Below, one piece after another: positions 49,015-58,927 of a stretch of DNA of 64,000 nucleotides (position 1 is the first letter of the stretch; every line of letters begins with the position of its first letter). Origin of the DNA: Kaistia algarum (GTDB taxonomy: Bacteria > Pseudomonadota > Alphaproteobacteria > Rhizobiales > Kaistiaceae); contig NZ_JAPKNJ010000005.1 in assembly GCF_026343945.1 (NCBI RefSeq), positions 124,001-188,000 of the forward strand, in the 5' to 3' direction. Made by a program: the position numbers and the translations under genes. The notes under the pieces are model-generated. The model was not told the DNA's origin. It saw only the letters and a list, made by a program, of their open reading frames with translations, and ran no database searches.

Positions 49015-50379
49015 TCACGCGCGGACGAGCAACTGGTCCGACGCCAGCCAGAAGGGGGGTAAGCAGAGCGGAATGTTGGAAAGCGGCAGGATCGACGGTT
49101 TGACGGTGACGCCCAGGGCGTCCGCCATAAAAGCGCGGCGAGCCTCGATTCTGGCATGCACCTCGGGATAGAGCGCCTTCAACTCGGCGCGAAGTTCCTC
49201 GTCAGCGAAGGTTACCGAATCTTCGCAGTTGAGCGCCCAGTTATCTGGCATCGGCACGGGGATGACGTCGATCTGGAAAGGCATGCCGGAGGCAATGCGC
49301 TCGGTCGAGCCAGGCCGCACCGGCGAATTGACCCATTCGTCGTAACCGACCAGATGTCCGGGATTGAGCGCGGAGCCCAGAGAGCCCTCCGCCAGCTTGC
49401 TGACTACGGCATCGAACAGATCGCCACCGGCGACACCAATCTCGGCTGTCTCGTACCAGGTGATGAGGCCGCGGAAATAGGCCTTCGCAATCTCCAGGAA
49501 GCCGTCGTCGCCGGCCGAGAACAGCCCGGCGCGCGAGGAAAGGCCGCCCCAATATCCGACGGCCGTCGTGACACCATCGCCCAGCTTCATCACGCGGCCC
49601 GTCGGGCTGCGCAGGCCGACGACCGGGGCACCGGCGCTCGCCGAGGCGAACATGGTGTGGCAGCTCAGCGCTTCGCCGGCATAGCCCATGCGCGAGGTGG
49701 CGAGATATTCGCTGTCGCCCTCGCGGACGCCGCTGACGATCCGCCAGACGGCGGCCGAGGCGCGCGCCGATCCCCATTCGCCGGCGGCGATCTGATGCAC
49801 GTCGACGACGGCGCGAAGCCCGGTCTCCGGATGCATCAGGATCGGCGTCGCATCGCTCACCGCCGCCGGATCGCCGGCGACCTTGCGCAGCGTGTCTACG
49901 ATGAAGGCCGGGGCCTGGAAGCTCGGCAGTTCGCCGTCCCACTCGTCGGCAGCCAGATATTTCCAGCCGGCAAGCCCGATGCAGTCGCCCTTGCGAAGGC
50001 CGATATCCTGAAGCACCACGGCGAGGTTCGGCCGGCTCGACCGGTCCTGGCCCATAAGGCTCATCGTCTGGCTGAGCACGATCTCGATACCGGGCAGGCC
50101 GGCGAGCGGCGCGTAGCTCTGGCTTTCATTGCCAACGACGAGGATGCGACGCTCGGAAGGCCCGAGCAGCAACAGCGCTTCCTCGAAACGCGGCTCGAAG
50201 CCGGTCAGGAAGGCCATGTTGGCGATATGTTCGCGATCGGCATAAACCACGACCCAGTCGGCGCCCGCCTTCTCGTAGAGCGCCTTGACTCGCGCCTCAT
50301 AAATGGCGGCCGGTATCGGCGGCAGATCCAGCGGCACTCCGAAATCCGGGATCTGGATGGAGCGAAGGTTAATATCCAT
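49015..50379 (-). CDS. M24 (aminopeptidase P/creatinase-fold) protein with unusual metal site
   Basis: A 454-residue protein with the two-domain layout of the creatinase/prolidase family (N-terminal about 1-180; pita-bread C-terminal about 190-430). In metal-dependent members the region corresponding to 268-287 holds two aspartates (D.G....D.TR); here it reads GDGVTTAVGYWGGLSSRAG without them. H342 in NPGHLVG and E386 in NCEDSVTFAD are present and the intervening E appears as D371. A non-peptidase creatinase-like hydrolase is therefore possible. ATG 50379 follows GAGGAA. It is the last gene of the leftward ROK operon. Confidence 0.8.
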   Translation of the reverse strand: MDINLRSIQIPDFGVPLDLPPIPAAIYEARVKALYEKAGADWVVVYADREHIANMAFLTGFEPRFEEALLLLGPSERRILVVGNESQSYAPLAGLPGIEIVLSQTMSLMGQDRSSRPNLAVVLQDIGLRKGDCIGLAGWKYLAADEWDGELPSFQAPAFIVDTLRKVAGDPAAVSDATPILMHPETGLRAVVDVHQIAAGEWGSARASAAVWRIVSGVREGDSEYLATSRMGYAGEALSCHTMFASASAGAPVVGLRSPTGRVMKLGDGVTTAVGYWGGLSSRAGLFSAGDDGFLEIAKAYFRGLITWYETAEIGVAGGDLFDAVVSKLAEGSLGSALNPGHLVGYDEWVNSPVRPGSTERIASGMPFQIDVIPVPMPDNWALNCEDSVTFADEELRAELKALYPEVHARIEARRAFMADALGVTVKPSILPLSNIPLCLPPFWLASDQLLVRA

Positions 50380-50390
50380 GTCGTTTCCTC

Positions 50391-51887
50391 TTATCTGCCG
50401 TTCGGAGTCGTGAAAATATTGGCTTCTGCCGACCATGTTGCGTCGGGATCGAGCGGGTAAGAGGGACGCGGTACGCGCCTCCATTCGAGCCGGGTCACGT
50501 CAAGATTGGCGGCGCCATCGCTCATCAGAAGGATGTGGCGGGCGGCGATATCCTCGAGCTGCGGATGCAGATAGCCGAGCTTGACGACATAGACCTTGTG
50601 CTGCGTCGGATGGATGCCCATCAAACTGAAATGCGCCGGCGTGGTGATGCCGATCGCGGCGCTGTGGAAGGTGACGAGCACGCCGCCGATCCGCACCTTG
50701 GCCCAGGCGGCGCCGAGCCGGAGATAGGGTTGAAAGCCATCGGGCTTCAGCGCCTCGCCGACCGCTTCGACAATCGCCTCCACCGGACGATGAGTCTTCG
50801 GCGCCGAGACATGCTCTGCCCCAAGATCCAGCGTTACCGTCGCGCCGACGCCCGCCGCGAGGCAGGCCGCGACGATCGCGGGCGCGGTGATGCCGGCGAT
50901 GACGACGTCATCGAGTTCGGGAATATCGAGCGCCGCCTGGAGTACGGTGGTCAGGTCGCCGGCCGCCCCTGCCGTGGTGTTGTCGCCTGAATCCGAGACA
51001 TAGACGGGGGTGAGGGCGCTGGCGGCGGCGCGCTTCAGACCCTCGAGCGTCGATGCCGTCTCCATCCGAAGCTGGAAGTCCTTGCGCCGGCTCCAGATCT
51101 CCTGCGCGAGTTCCGTGGCGGCCGAGCGGGCGAGATCGAGGTCGCTCTCGGCGGTCACGATCGCCGTCATGCCGATCCACGGCCGGTCGTTCCAGGCGAA
51201 GCCGACCAGGATGTTGGCCTCGATCAGGCCGTCGCGGGCATCATAGCCGGGCAGGCTGGCGTAGAGCTCGCGCCCGGGCGAGGCGGTCGTCACCGCCTGT
51301 TCGCCGGGAACCTGGATCGGAATCCGCACGGCCGCGATCTTCGGCTTGCGGCCGGTGCGCAGGATGTTCATGAGCTGGTCGGCGGCCCGATAGCCGGTCT
51401 CGTGGTCGTCCCGATGCGGCGCTGTGCGGAGCGCGGTTATGGCATCGACGATTTCCAGCATGCGCGGAGAGATGTGGCCGTGCAGGTCGAGCGCGACGGC
51501 GATTGGCACGTCGGGGCCAACCACGTCCCGCACCGCCTCGACGAAGTCGGTATCGGCGTGGCGGTCGAGACCATGCACTTCCATGGCGCCATGATTGGCG
51601 AAGACGAGCCCGTCAAGGGGCAGGGCCGCCTCGACCATTGCGACCGTTTCGGCTTTCACGGCATCATAGACCGCCTTGGTAAAGCCGCCGCCCGGCAACG
51701 CCGTCGCCCAGAGCAGTGGCACGATCGCGACATCGTCGTCCTTTGACAGGCGCTCATCCATGCCGCGGATCATCCAGAGCCCGGATTCCAGCATGTCCTG
51801 ACCCCTATGGATCTCCATGGTGTCGGTCGGCACGGGGGAGCGCAGCAGGGCCTCGTATGAAATGCCCAGGATGGCAATACGCTTCAT
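50391..51887 (-). CDS. M81 (MlrC-like) family metallopeptidase
   Basis: A 498-residue protein of the M81/microcystinase C-like family: N-terminal DUF1485 domain with KRIAILGISYEA, FANHGAMEVHG, the zinc-site region IAVALDLHGHISPRM and RTAPHRDDHETG, then the C-terminal MlrC domain beginning VYVSDSGDNTTAGAAGD. Members cleave small peptides or amides. The ATG at 51887 is preferred; the longer frame overlaps the ROK gene without similarity. It is 11 bp from the M24-like gene, so the pair may degrade one imported amide-containing substrate. Confidence 0.9.
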   Translation of the reverse strand: MKRIAILGISYEALLRSPVPTDTMEIHRGQDMLESGLWMIRGMDERLSKDDDVAIVPLLWATALPGGGFTKAVYDAVKAETVAMVEAALPLDGLVFANHGAMEVHGLDRHADTDFVEAVRDVVGPDVPIAVALDLHGHISPRMLEIVDAITALRTAPHRDDHETGYRAADQLMNILRTGRKPKIAAVRIPIQVPGEQAVTTASPGRELYASLPGYDARDGLIEANILVGFAWNDRPWIGMTAIVTAESDLDLARSAATELAQEIWSRRKDFQLRMETASTLEGLKRAAASALTPVYVSDSGDNTTAGAAGDLTTVLQAALDIPELDDVVIAGITAPAIVAACLAAGVGATVTLDLGAEHVSAPKTHRPVEAIVEAVGEALKPDGFQPYLRLGAAWAKVRIGGVLVTFHSAAIGITTPAHFSLMGIHPTQHKVYVVKLGYLHPQLEDIAARHILLMSDGAANLDVTRLEWRRVPRPSYPLDPDATWSAEANIFTTPNGR

Positions 51888-51925
51888 CGAAATGGGTTCC
51901 TTTGATCGGAATGGGATGGCCGACG

Positions 51926-53089
51926 TCACCAGGGTGTCGCCTCCGGCTTGTCCAGGCTCGTGAAGCCTTCGAGCGCCAGCGCGACGCCGGCACGCAGGAT
52001 CGGATCGACACTGAGGGTGGAAACAGTGATCTCCACCTGTTCCAGCGTCACCGGCATCGTGTTCTGCCGCAGGGAGCGGCGTAGCCCGCGCCGGAAGTAG
52101 GGCTCCAGCACCGCAAGCGTGCCGGCCAGAACGATCGCTGGTGGATTGAACGAATTGATGATGTCGGAAACAGCGACACCGAGAAATTCGCCGGCTTCCT
52201 CCAGGATATCGAGCACCGTCGCGTCGCCGGATTCGGCCTTGAAGCGCAGATCCTCGATCGAACGGATCTCCGCATCGTAGGGCGTGAGCCGCTCCACCAA
52301 CTGACCGGTCGAGATGTAAGCCGAGACGCAGCCCATCGAGCCACAACTGCAGATGCGGCCATCCTTGACCACTTTGATATGGCCAAGTTCGGCGGCATAC
52401 CCGTTCTTGCCGCGATAAAGCCGGCCATTGAGGAACATGCCGCCGCCAATGCCCGATCCGCCTTGCAACATCACGAAATCGTCCAGCTCGGTACAAGCGC
52501 CGAACATGTGCTCGGCAAGAGCCGCAGCATTGGTGTCGTTGTCGACATAGATCGGGGCGCTGACGCTTTCGCGGAGCAGGTCCTGTATCGGAACGTCGGT
52601 CCAGTGAAGCTGCGGCGAATGCGCGAGCCGCCCCCCCGAGCGGACAAGGCCAGGGAGGCAGACGCCGACGCCACGGATTTCCTCGGGGGATCGGTCGATC
52701 TTGGCGCAGAGCGTGGCGATCGACTGGCGGACCGAAGCTGCCAGTTCTGTCGGGTGCGCCGGCAGCGGCGCGTCAAACCGGTCCAGCGGCTTGCCGCCGA
52801 TGGTCGACGCTACCGTGCGCAACACGCCGAGCTCCAGATGGACGCCGACCAGAAGGCCTTGATGCTCGGAAAGCCGCAGCTTTTCCAAAGGCCTTCCGCG
52901 CTGGCCCTCGGACTGGCCCTGGAAGCGCTCGACCAGTTCAAGCTCTTCAAAACGCTTGATGATGACGGAGACCGTGGACTTGTCGCAGCCTGTCAGCTCG
53001 CAGAGTTCACGCTGCGAAATTCCCGGACGCACTCGGAGCGCATGAAAAATCTGCGAAGCGTGCAACTGGCGGACATAGGAAGGATGCAT
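51926..53089 (-). CDS. ROK family transcriptional repressor
   Basis: 387 residues: winged HTH at about 10-75 (GISQRELCELTGCDKSTVSV), then the ROK sugar-kinase-like domain with VYVDNDTNAAALAEH-like IYVDNDTNAAA, a zinc-type CSCGSMGCVSAY motif and GHIKVV. It probably represses the operon that it heads and the divergent importer until the sugar binds. In the zinc motif the glutamate usually following GC is absent. No strong SD was seen. Confidence 0.9.
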   Translation of the reverse strand: MHPSYVRQLHASQIFHALRVRPGISQRELCELTGCDKSTVSVIIKRFEELELVERFQGQSEGQRGRPLEKLRLSEHQGLLVGVHLELGVLRTVASTIGGKPLDRFDAPLPAHPTELAASVRQSIATLCAKIDRSPEEIRGVGVCLPGLVRSGGRLAHSPQLHWTDVPIQDLLRESVSAPIYVDNDTNAAALAEHMFGACTELDDFVMLQGGSGIGGGMFLNGRLYRGKNGYAAELGHIKVVKDGRICSCGSMGCVSAYISTGQLVERLTPYDAEIRSIEDLRFKAESGDATVLDILEEAGEFLGVAVSDIINSFNPPAIVLAGTLAVLEPYFRRGLRRSLRQNTMPVTLEQVEITVSTLSVDPILRAGVALALEGFTSLDKPEATPW

Positions 53090-53511
53090 GGCTGCGTTGT
53101 CCGCCTTTAAGATGGAGTGTCAAACTAATTGTACGAGTCGAATGTTTTGGGCGTCAAGCGCTGGATCGAACCATCGAGGTAGCGGTCCTGGCTGTGGCGA
53201 AATGAAGGGCGCGAATCAGGCTGATATATGCCACGTTTGTTCCATTTTGATACAGATTTAGGCAGTCTTGCCAGGAATCCTGCCTTGACTGGTTTATTAT
53301 ACATCAGTTGCCGCTCGGTGAGGGGCGAGCGATCATGGTCAGCCGTTTCAACCCATTGACATTTCCCTGAAGACATCGCTAGTTTTTGTTTGAATATAAG
53401 AAAAAAGAGGCTCGGGAACCGGGCGCTTGAACGACCGGCGAAATCATCGCCTGGCGTAACGATGGACCATGTGCCGGCATCCGCCCCGGCTGTTCAGAGG
53501 GAAGCAGGACA
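53090..53511. promoter_or_regulatory. Divergent regulatory region between ROK gene and second importer
   Basis: 422 bp that are AT-richer than the coding DNA around them. A candidate rightward promoter is TTGACA at 53356-53361 with TAGTTT about 18 bases on. The following tttttgtttgaatataag block (53382-53400) is a possible ROK site because NagC/XylR-type sites are AT-rich, but no clean palindrome was found. The leftward start is probably near 53110-53150. Confidence 0.45.
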
Positions 53512-54798
53512 ATGAAGTTGCGAATAATGAAGCGGGCCGCCGCCCTGATGGTGGCCGCGATGGTCCTGGCGCCGGTGGCAAGGGCCACCGAAGTCAATGA
53601 AATCTGGACCTATTGGGGCGCCGGCTCCGAGCAGGCCGCCATCGATGCGCTGATCGCTGAATCGAACAAGGAATTTCCGAATTCGCCGATCAAGCACAAG
53701 ATTGTCACGGGCAACAACGCCGAGATGCGGCAGGCGCTTCAGCTTGCGTTCCTCGGCGGCAATCCCCCCGTCGCCTATCAGAGCGGCATGGGCCTTGACC
53801 TGAAGAGCTTTGTCGATGGCGGCCGTCTGGCCTCGATCGAGGACGTCTGGGCCGAGGCCAAGGGTGACGACGTGTTCCCGCCCGGCCTGCAGCGCGCCCT
53901 GAAATTCGACGGCAAGCCCTACGGCATTCCCGTCAACATGGCCGTCATCAGCAACGTCTTCTACAACAAGAAGATCTTCGCCGAACTCGGCCTGACGCCG
54001 CCCACGACGTGGGAGGAGTTCGACGCGGCCGCCGCCAAGATCAAGGGTGCCGGATATGAGGCGCTCGGCAATGCCGGCGGACCGGCCTGGACCCTCTACA
54101 ATTTCTATGGGCCGCTGGTCACCACCATCGGCATCGACGGCTATTTCAAGCTCGCCAGCGGCGAGATGGCCTTCGACTCTCCTGAAATGCGCAAGGCCAT
54201 GGAGCTCTTCACCAACAGCTTCGCCAAGAACTACATGGCGAACTGGACGGGCTACAAATGGACCGAGACCGCCGACCAGTTCGCGCAGGGCAAGGTCGGC
54301 ATGTACATGAACGGCGACTGGACGTCGGCCTACCTGAAGGAAAAGGGCATGAAGCCCGGCGAGGACTACGACTTCTTCCCGGCTCCGGGCACCGGCGGCG
54401 CGGCGATCATCCAGGTCGACGTCGTGGCCCTGACGGCGGGAGCCTCTCCCGAAGCCACGGCGGCCGGCAAGGATTTCCTGCGCGCTGCAGCGGGTACGGC
54501 CGGCCAGGCCGCGTTCAACGAGCACAAGGGATCGGTCGCCGCCAATCTGCAGACCCCGGATACCGTCTATGACTATATCGGCAAGAAAACGGCGGTGGAG
54601 CTGAAGGAAGCGGGCGAGAAGAACCTCATCCTCCCGAACCTCTACTTCCTGCTGCCGCCCGACCTGTCGGTGGAATTCGGCACGCAGCTGGAAGGCTACG
54701 CCCAGAATCCGAGCCCCGAAGCCCTCGACACGATGCTGACCTCGATTGAAACGCTGCGGAAGCAGGCCAAGGAAGACGGCAAGTTCGTCGCCTGGTAG
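53512..54798 (+). CDS. Sugar ABC transporter substrate-binding protein (second importer)
   Basis: A 428-residue periplasmic protein with a Sec signal (MKLRIMKRAAALMVAAMVLAPVARA). The mature protein begins EVNEIWTYWGAGSEQ and follows the MalE-type SBP_bac_1 plan (YQSGMGLDL, YGIPVNMAVISNVFYNKK, GKVGMYMNGDW). SD AGGA. It heads an operon of binding protein, two permeases and an isomerase-like gene, divergent from the ROK repressor. Confidence 0.92.
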   Translation: MKLRIMKRAAALMVAAMVLAPVARATEVNEIWTYWGAGSEQAAIDALIAESNKEFPNSPIKHKIVTGNNAEMRQALQLAFLGGNPPVAYQSGMGLDLKSFVDGGRLASIEDVWAEAKGDDVFPPGLQRALKFDGKPYGIPVNMAVISNVFYNKKIFAELGLTPPTTWEEFDAAAAKIKGAGYEALGNAGGPAWTLYNFYGPLVTTIGIDGYFKLASGEMAFDSPEMRKAMELFTNSFAKNYMANWTGYKWTETADQFAQGKVGMYMNGDWTSAYLKEKGMKPGEDYDFFPAPGTGGAAIIQVDVVALTAGASPEATAAGKDFLRAAAGTAGQAAFNEHKGSVAANLQTPDTVYDYIGKKTAVELKEAGEKNLILPNLYFLLPPDLSVEFGTQLEGYAQNPSPEALDTMLTSIETLRKQAKEDGKFVAW

Positions 54799-54905
54799 GC
54801 CGCAGCCTGCACCAATCACGCATCCGTCCGCCGCTACAAAGCGGCGGACTTGGCCACTTTCTCGCCGGTCGATACCGGCGCCGTTGAGGTGAAGCGAGGA
54901 CCGAC

Positions 54906-55820
54906 ATGACGCTCAAAGCCGGCCGCCGCTCAAGCTGGTCCCGCCAGCGCAACCTGACCTACGCGCTGTTCCTGGTGGGACCCGTCATCCTCTTCATCGT
55001 TTCCTATATCTACCCGGTCATCTACACGTTCGCGATCTCGCTTCGCGCCTGGGACGGCATTTCACCGACCAGCCGATTTGTCGGCTTCGCCAACTACGCG
55101 ACGTTATTCTCCCAGGAGCGCTTCTTTCACGCGGTGTTCAACAACATACGCTGGCTAATATTCTACCTGACCGTGCCAACGCTGCTCGGCCTGGGCCTCG
55201 CCCTGCTCATCGACGGCAAGCTCAAGGGCGAGGGTGTGTTCAAGGTAATCTTCTTCATTCCCTATGTGATCACGCCGGTCGCGGTGTCGGCGATCTGGCG
55301 TTGGCTCTATCTGCCTTCGGGAGGTCTCGTCAACGCCACGCTGACGGCCGTCAACCTGACTTTCCTCACGCAGAACTGGCTCGGCAATCCGGGCATCGTC
55401 AATTTCTCGGTGATGGCTGCGGCGCTCTGGTGGATGACGGGCTTCGCCTTCATCATCTTTCTCTCAGGCCTGCGCGGCATACCGGTGGAATATGTCGAAG
55501 CGGCGCGGCTCGACGGTGCGTCTCCCTGGTCGATTTTCTGGCGGATCGAGGTCCCGTTGCTCTGGCCCTCGACGATCCTTGTCGTCGGGCTGTTCGGCAT
55601 CGACGCAATGCGCGTCTTCGACATCGTCTGGTCGATGACTGGGGGCGGGCCGGCACGCGCCTCCGAAGTCCTGGCGACGCAGCTCTACGACGTTGCGTTC
55701 GGGCGTTTCCAGATGGGGCTCGCCAGCGCTATCGGCGTCTGCCAGCTTGCCCTCGCGGCCGTGCTGATCTTCCCCTACATCATCTATATTGCTGGCCGGG
55801 TGGAGGATCGCGGCGAATGA
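54906..55820 (+). CDS. Sugar ABC transporter permease (MalF-like, second importer)
   Basis: A 304-residue membrane protein with about six helices. The first (LTYALFLVGPVILFIVSYIYP) is typical, and the EAA loop reads YVEAARLDGASPWSIFWRIEVP. SD GAGGA. The next permease gene overlaps its stop by four bases (ATGA). Confidence 0.93.
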   Translation: MTLKAGRRSSWSRQRNLTYALFLVGPVILFIVSYIYPVIYTFAISLRAWDGISPTSRFVGFANYATLFSQERFFHAVFNNIRWLIFYLTVPTLLGLGLALLIDGKLKGEGVFKVIFFIPYVITPVAVSAIWRWLYLPSGGLVNATLTAVNLTFLTQNWLGNPGIVNFSVMAAALWWMTGFAFIIFLSGLRGIPVEYVEAARLDGASPWSIFWRIEVPLLWPSTILVVGLFGIDAMRVFDIVWSMTGGGPARASEVLATQLYDVAFGRFQMGLASAIGVCQLALAAVLIFPYIIYIAGRVEDRGE

Positions 55821-56647
55821 GCATGCTTGTCCTTCCCGCCATCCGGCCGCTCCGGGCGCTGCGCTACGGCGCTGTTCTGCTCGCCGCGTTCCTCTTTCTC
55901 CTGCCGCTCGGGGTCGCCCTGCTCGGCTCATTGAAGAGTCCGGTCGAGATCGCGACCGTCCTGTCCTTGCCGGCGCGGCCTTATGTCGAGAACTATGCGA
56001 TCGGTTGGGCGCAACTGAGCCGCAGCCTGTTCAATAGCCTAGCAATCACGATTCCGGCCGTCATCCTGTCGGTATTCGTTGGTTGCGTCGCGGCCTTTCC
56101 ACTGTCGCAGATGTCCGTCAAGCGCAGCCGCTTCATCTACTTCTTCCTGCTGACCGGCATGTTCGTGCCCTACCAGATCGTCCAGATACCGCTTTTCTTC
56201 GTGATGCGGACGATCGGCCTCTACAACACGATCCCGGGTCTCTGGCTGGTTCATGTCGCCTATGGCGTGCCGATCTGCACCTTCTTCATGCGCAACTTCT
56301 TCGCAACGGTTCCCCGTTCGATGTATGAGGCAGCGCAGATCGATGGTTGCGGTCCTGCGGGATATTTCTTCAGGATCCTGCTGCCGGCTTCGGCTTCCGG
56401 CCTCGCGGCGCTGGCCATCGTGCAGAGCCGGTCGGTGTGGAACGATCTGCTTTTCGCGGTAACGCTCACCAACAGCAACGACACGATGCCGGTCACCGCC
56501 AAGCTGAACAGCTTCGTGGGCTCCATCCAGGTCCAGTACGGTCCGCTCATGGCTTCGACGTTGATCTCGATCCTGCCGATGCTCGTTGCCTTCCTCTGTT
56601 TCCAGAAGGCCTTCGTCCGCGGCCTGCTCGGTGGCACTTCGAAATGA
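55817..56647 (+). CDS. Sugar ABC transporter permease (MalG-like, second importer)
   Basis: A 276-residue membrane protein. ATG 55817 overlaps the stop of the upstream permease. EAA loop YEAAQIDGCGPAGYFFRILLP, C-terminus with QKAFVRGLLGG, as in CUT1 permeases. It overlaps the next gene by ATGA as well, so translation is coupled through the operon. No ATPase gene follows; one must be supplied from elsewhere. Confidence 0.92.
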   Translation: MSMLVLPAIRPLRALRYGAVLLAAFLFLLPLGVALLGSLKSPVEIATVLSLPARPYVENYAIGWAQLSRSLFNSLAITIPAVILSVFVGCVAAFPLSQMSVKRSRFIYFFLLTGMFVPYQIVQIPLFFVMRTIGLYNTIPGLWLVHVAYGVPICTFFMRNFFATVPRSMYEAAQIDGCGPAGYFFRILLPASASGLAALAIVQSRSVWNDLLFAVTLTNSNDTMPVTAKLNSFVGSIQVQYGPLMASTLISILPMLVAFLCFQKAFVRGLLGGTSK

Positions 56648-57426
56648 AGGGGTCCAGCCTGCGCTATTCGGCCTGCATCGAGATGCTCTTCGTCAAGGAA
56701 AGCTCCGATCCGGCGGAGCGTATCCGTCTCGCTCACGCGGCCGGGTTCGAGGCGTTCGAGTTCTGGCGCTGGACCGATAAGAACCTCGACGCGATCGAGA
56801 CGGCCAAGAACGAGACGGGGATGGGGCTCGCCGGTATCGTCGCCGAGCCGATGCTGTCCCTCACCGATCCGGCCATGCATGAGCCTTTCCTCGCAGGGCT
56901 CGTCGATACGATCGCCGTCGCGCAACGGCTCGGCACAGCGATCCTGATCGCGCAGGCGGGCGACGACCTCCCCGGACGATCCCGCGAGGCGCAGCGCACC
57001 GCCCTGGTCACAGTGCTGAAGCGCGCGGCCGCCGTTCTCTCAGGCAGCGGCGTCCGGCTTGCTCTTGAACCGTTGAACACGCTGGTCGATCATGCCGGCT
57101 ATTTCCTGGACTCGACGACCGAAGGTCTCGACATCGTCGACGAGGTCGGTCGGTCTGAAATCGGACTGCTCTACGATCTCTATCATTCCATGGTGATGGG
57201 CGAACGACCCGAGGTCGTGCTGGCGGACCGCGTCGACCGCATTCTCCATATCCATCTTGCCGATCACCCGGGTCGCGGCGAGCCGGGCAGCGCCGGCCTC
57301 GATCTCAAAGGCGGACTTCAATATCTGTTGGCCAACGGTTATGCAGGCACGGCCGGCCTCGAGTACCGTCCCTCCGGGACAACCCCCGCATCCATCGAGG
57401 CCACCCGGCGTTCGCTGGCGCTCTAG
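56644..57426 (+). CDS. Hydroxypyruvate isomerase/sugar epimerase-like TIM barrel
   Basis: 260 residues of the AP_endonuc_2/xylose-isomerase-like fold. Landmarks: RYSACIEMLF at the start, GFEAFEFWRW, then LALEPLN with a metal-binding glutamate, LLYDLYHSMVM (Asp and His) and HIHLADHPGRGEPG, closest to hydroxypyruvate isomerase-like proteins. It likely isomerises the imported sugar or its oxidised product. ATG 56644 overlaps the permease stop. Confidence 0.9.
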   Translation: MKGSSLRYSACIEMLFVKESSDPAERIRLAHAAGFEAFEFWRWTDKNLDAIETAKNETGMGLAGIVAEPMLSLTDPAMHEPFLAGLVDTIAVAQRLGTAILIAQAGDDLPGRSREAQRTALVTVLKRAAAVLSGSGVRLALEPLNTLVDHAGYFLDSTTEGLDIVDEVGRSEIGLLYDLYHSMVMGERPEVVLADRVDRILHIHLADHPGRGEPGSAGLDLKGGLQYLLANGYAGTAGLEYRPSGTTPASIEATRRSLAL

Positions 57427-57661
57427 GCGCCGCGGATCGAACCGCGCTACTCGCCCATGGTGCAGATTTGACTGCGCCGTTGGCGCCAGAGAGCCGGCCT
57501 GAAAAACACTAGATGTTTGATCCCGGACTTTAATGGTTCACTTTCGACGGAGGAATCGAGGGATGCGCTATGGGCCAAGTTCTTCACGGAAGCGCCACGA
57601 CGACTGAGGCAGTGACCGGGGGTGCTATCGCACGTGATCGGTAGCTGCAAAGGAGTCAACC
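57427..57661. other. Gap between sugar operon and antiporter
   Basis: 235 bp. Contains the antiporter's promoter and SD; no gene or clear terminator. Confidence 0.35.
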
Positions 57662-58927
57662 TTGCTGTCCATCTTCGAACTTACGGCGCTGCTATTGACA
57701 CTCTCTGCCGGTCTTGGCTGGATCAATCACAAATTCCTGCCGATGTCGCGTAGCGTCGGCCTGCTGACGATGAGTGTCTCCGCGTCGTTTATCCTGGTGG
57801 CGATCGACATTCTCTATCCAAGCCAGCATCTCTTCGAACCGCTGACCCAGGCGCTGCTGCATATAGACTTCACCGCAGTGGTGATGGAGGGGATGCTGGC
57901 TTTCCTGCTGTTCGCCGGTGCGCTGCACGTCGATCTCAAGACGCTGGCCAGCCGGGCCGTTCCGGTCATCATACTCGCGACCTTTGCGACCGTGGTGTCG
58001 ACCTTCATTGTCGGCTTCCTGATGTGGCAGGCCGCGCGCCTGTTCGGGCAGCCGTTGACGCTTCCCTGGGCGCTGGTGTTCGGCGCGCTGATCAGTCCGA
58101 CGGACCCAGTCGCGGTGATGAGTACGCTCAAAACGGTAAAGGTTCCGCCCAGCCTCGAGGTCGAGATGAAGGGCGAGGCGCTGTTCAACGATGGCGTCGG
58201 CATCGTCATCTTCACGATCCTGCTCGCCTTCGCGACGGGCCAGGGTGGCGAAGAGACGTCGTGGTTGGGTGTTACCGAGTTGCTGGTGGCAGAGGCAGGC
58301 GGCGGTCTCCTGCTCGGTATCGCGACGGGATATCTCGCCTATCGGGCGATGCGACTGATCGACGACTATTCGATCGAGGTGCTCATCACGCTCGCGCTCG
58401 TCACGGCAACCTATGCCCTCGCACGGCGCATCCATGTCAGCGGACCGTTGTCCGTCGTCGCGGCTGGCCTCCTGATCGGATATCGCGGCCCGCTCGATGC
58501 AATGAGCGACCGGACCCAGACCTATGTCTTCGGTCTTTGGACCCTCATCGACGAGGTCTTGAACTCTCTGCTGTTCCTCCTGATCGGACTGGAGGTGCTG
58601 ATCCTGCGCTTCGAGCCGCGGGCCCTGCTGCTGGCTGCCATCGCTATTCCCATCGTCGTCGCGGCGCGTTTCATCGCTGTCGGCTTGCCAACGCTGGCAC
58701 CGCTGGCCAGCCGGATCATGTCGCGCGGGAATGTGGCGTTCCTGACCTGGGCCGGAATTCGCGGCGGCATCTCGATCGCGCTGGCGCTATCGATACCCGA
58801 GGGAGAGGCACGGCCGTGGATCCTCGCCGCGACCTATGCCGCGGTCCTGTTCTCCGTCATCGTCCAGGGCTCGACGCTCGGCTGGGTCGCCCGCCGCACC
58901 GTGCTGGCTCGCAAGAGCGGCGTCTAG
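57662..58927 (+). CDS. CPA1-family Na+/H+ antiporter
   Basis: A 421-residue membrane protein with about 12 helices. The family motif with neighbouring acidic residues is seen in LISPTDPVAVMSTLK and the ND motif in GEALFNDGVGIVIF, followed by TWAGIRGGISIALAL. It exchanges monovalent cations for protons across the inner membrane. The start is the TTG at 57662: AAGGAG precedes it and no ATG fits before the first helix. Its stop overlaps, tail to tail, the stop of the DUF2254 gene. Confidence 0.92.
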   Translation: MLSIFELTALLLTLSAGLGWINHKFLPMSRSVGLLTMSVSASFILVAIDILYPSQHLFEPLTQALLHIDFTAVVMEGMLAFLLFAGALHVDLKTLASRAVPVIILATFATVVSTFIVGFLMWQAARLFGQPLTLPWALVFGALISPTDPVAVMSTLKTVKVPPSLEVEMKGEALFNDGVGIVIFTILLAFATGQGGEETSWLGVTELLVAEAGGGLLLGIATGYLAYRAMRLIDDYSIEVLITLALVTATYALARRIHVSGPLSVVAAGLLIGYRGPLDAMSDRTQTYVFGLWTLIDEVLNSLLFLLIGLEVLILRFEPRALLLAAIAIPIVVAARFIAVGLPTLAPLASRIMSRGNVAFLTWAGIRGGISIALALSIPEGEARPWILAATYAAVLFSVIVQGSTLGWVARRTVLARKSGV

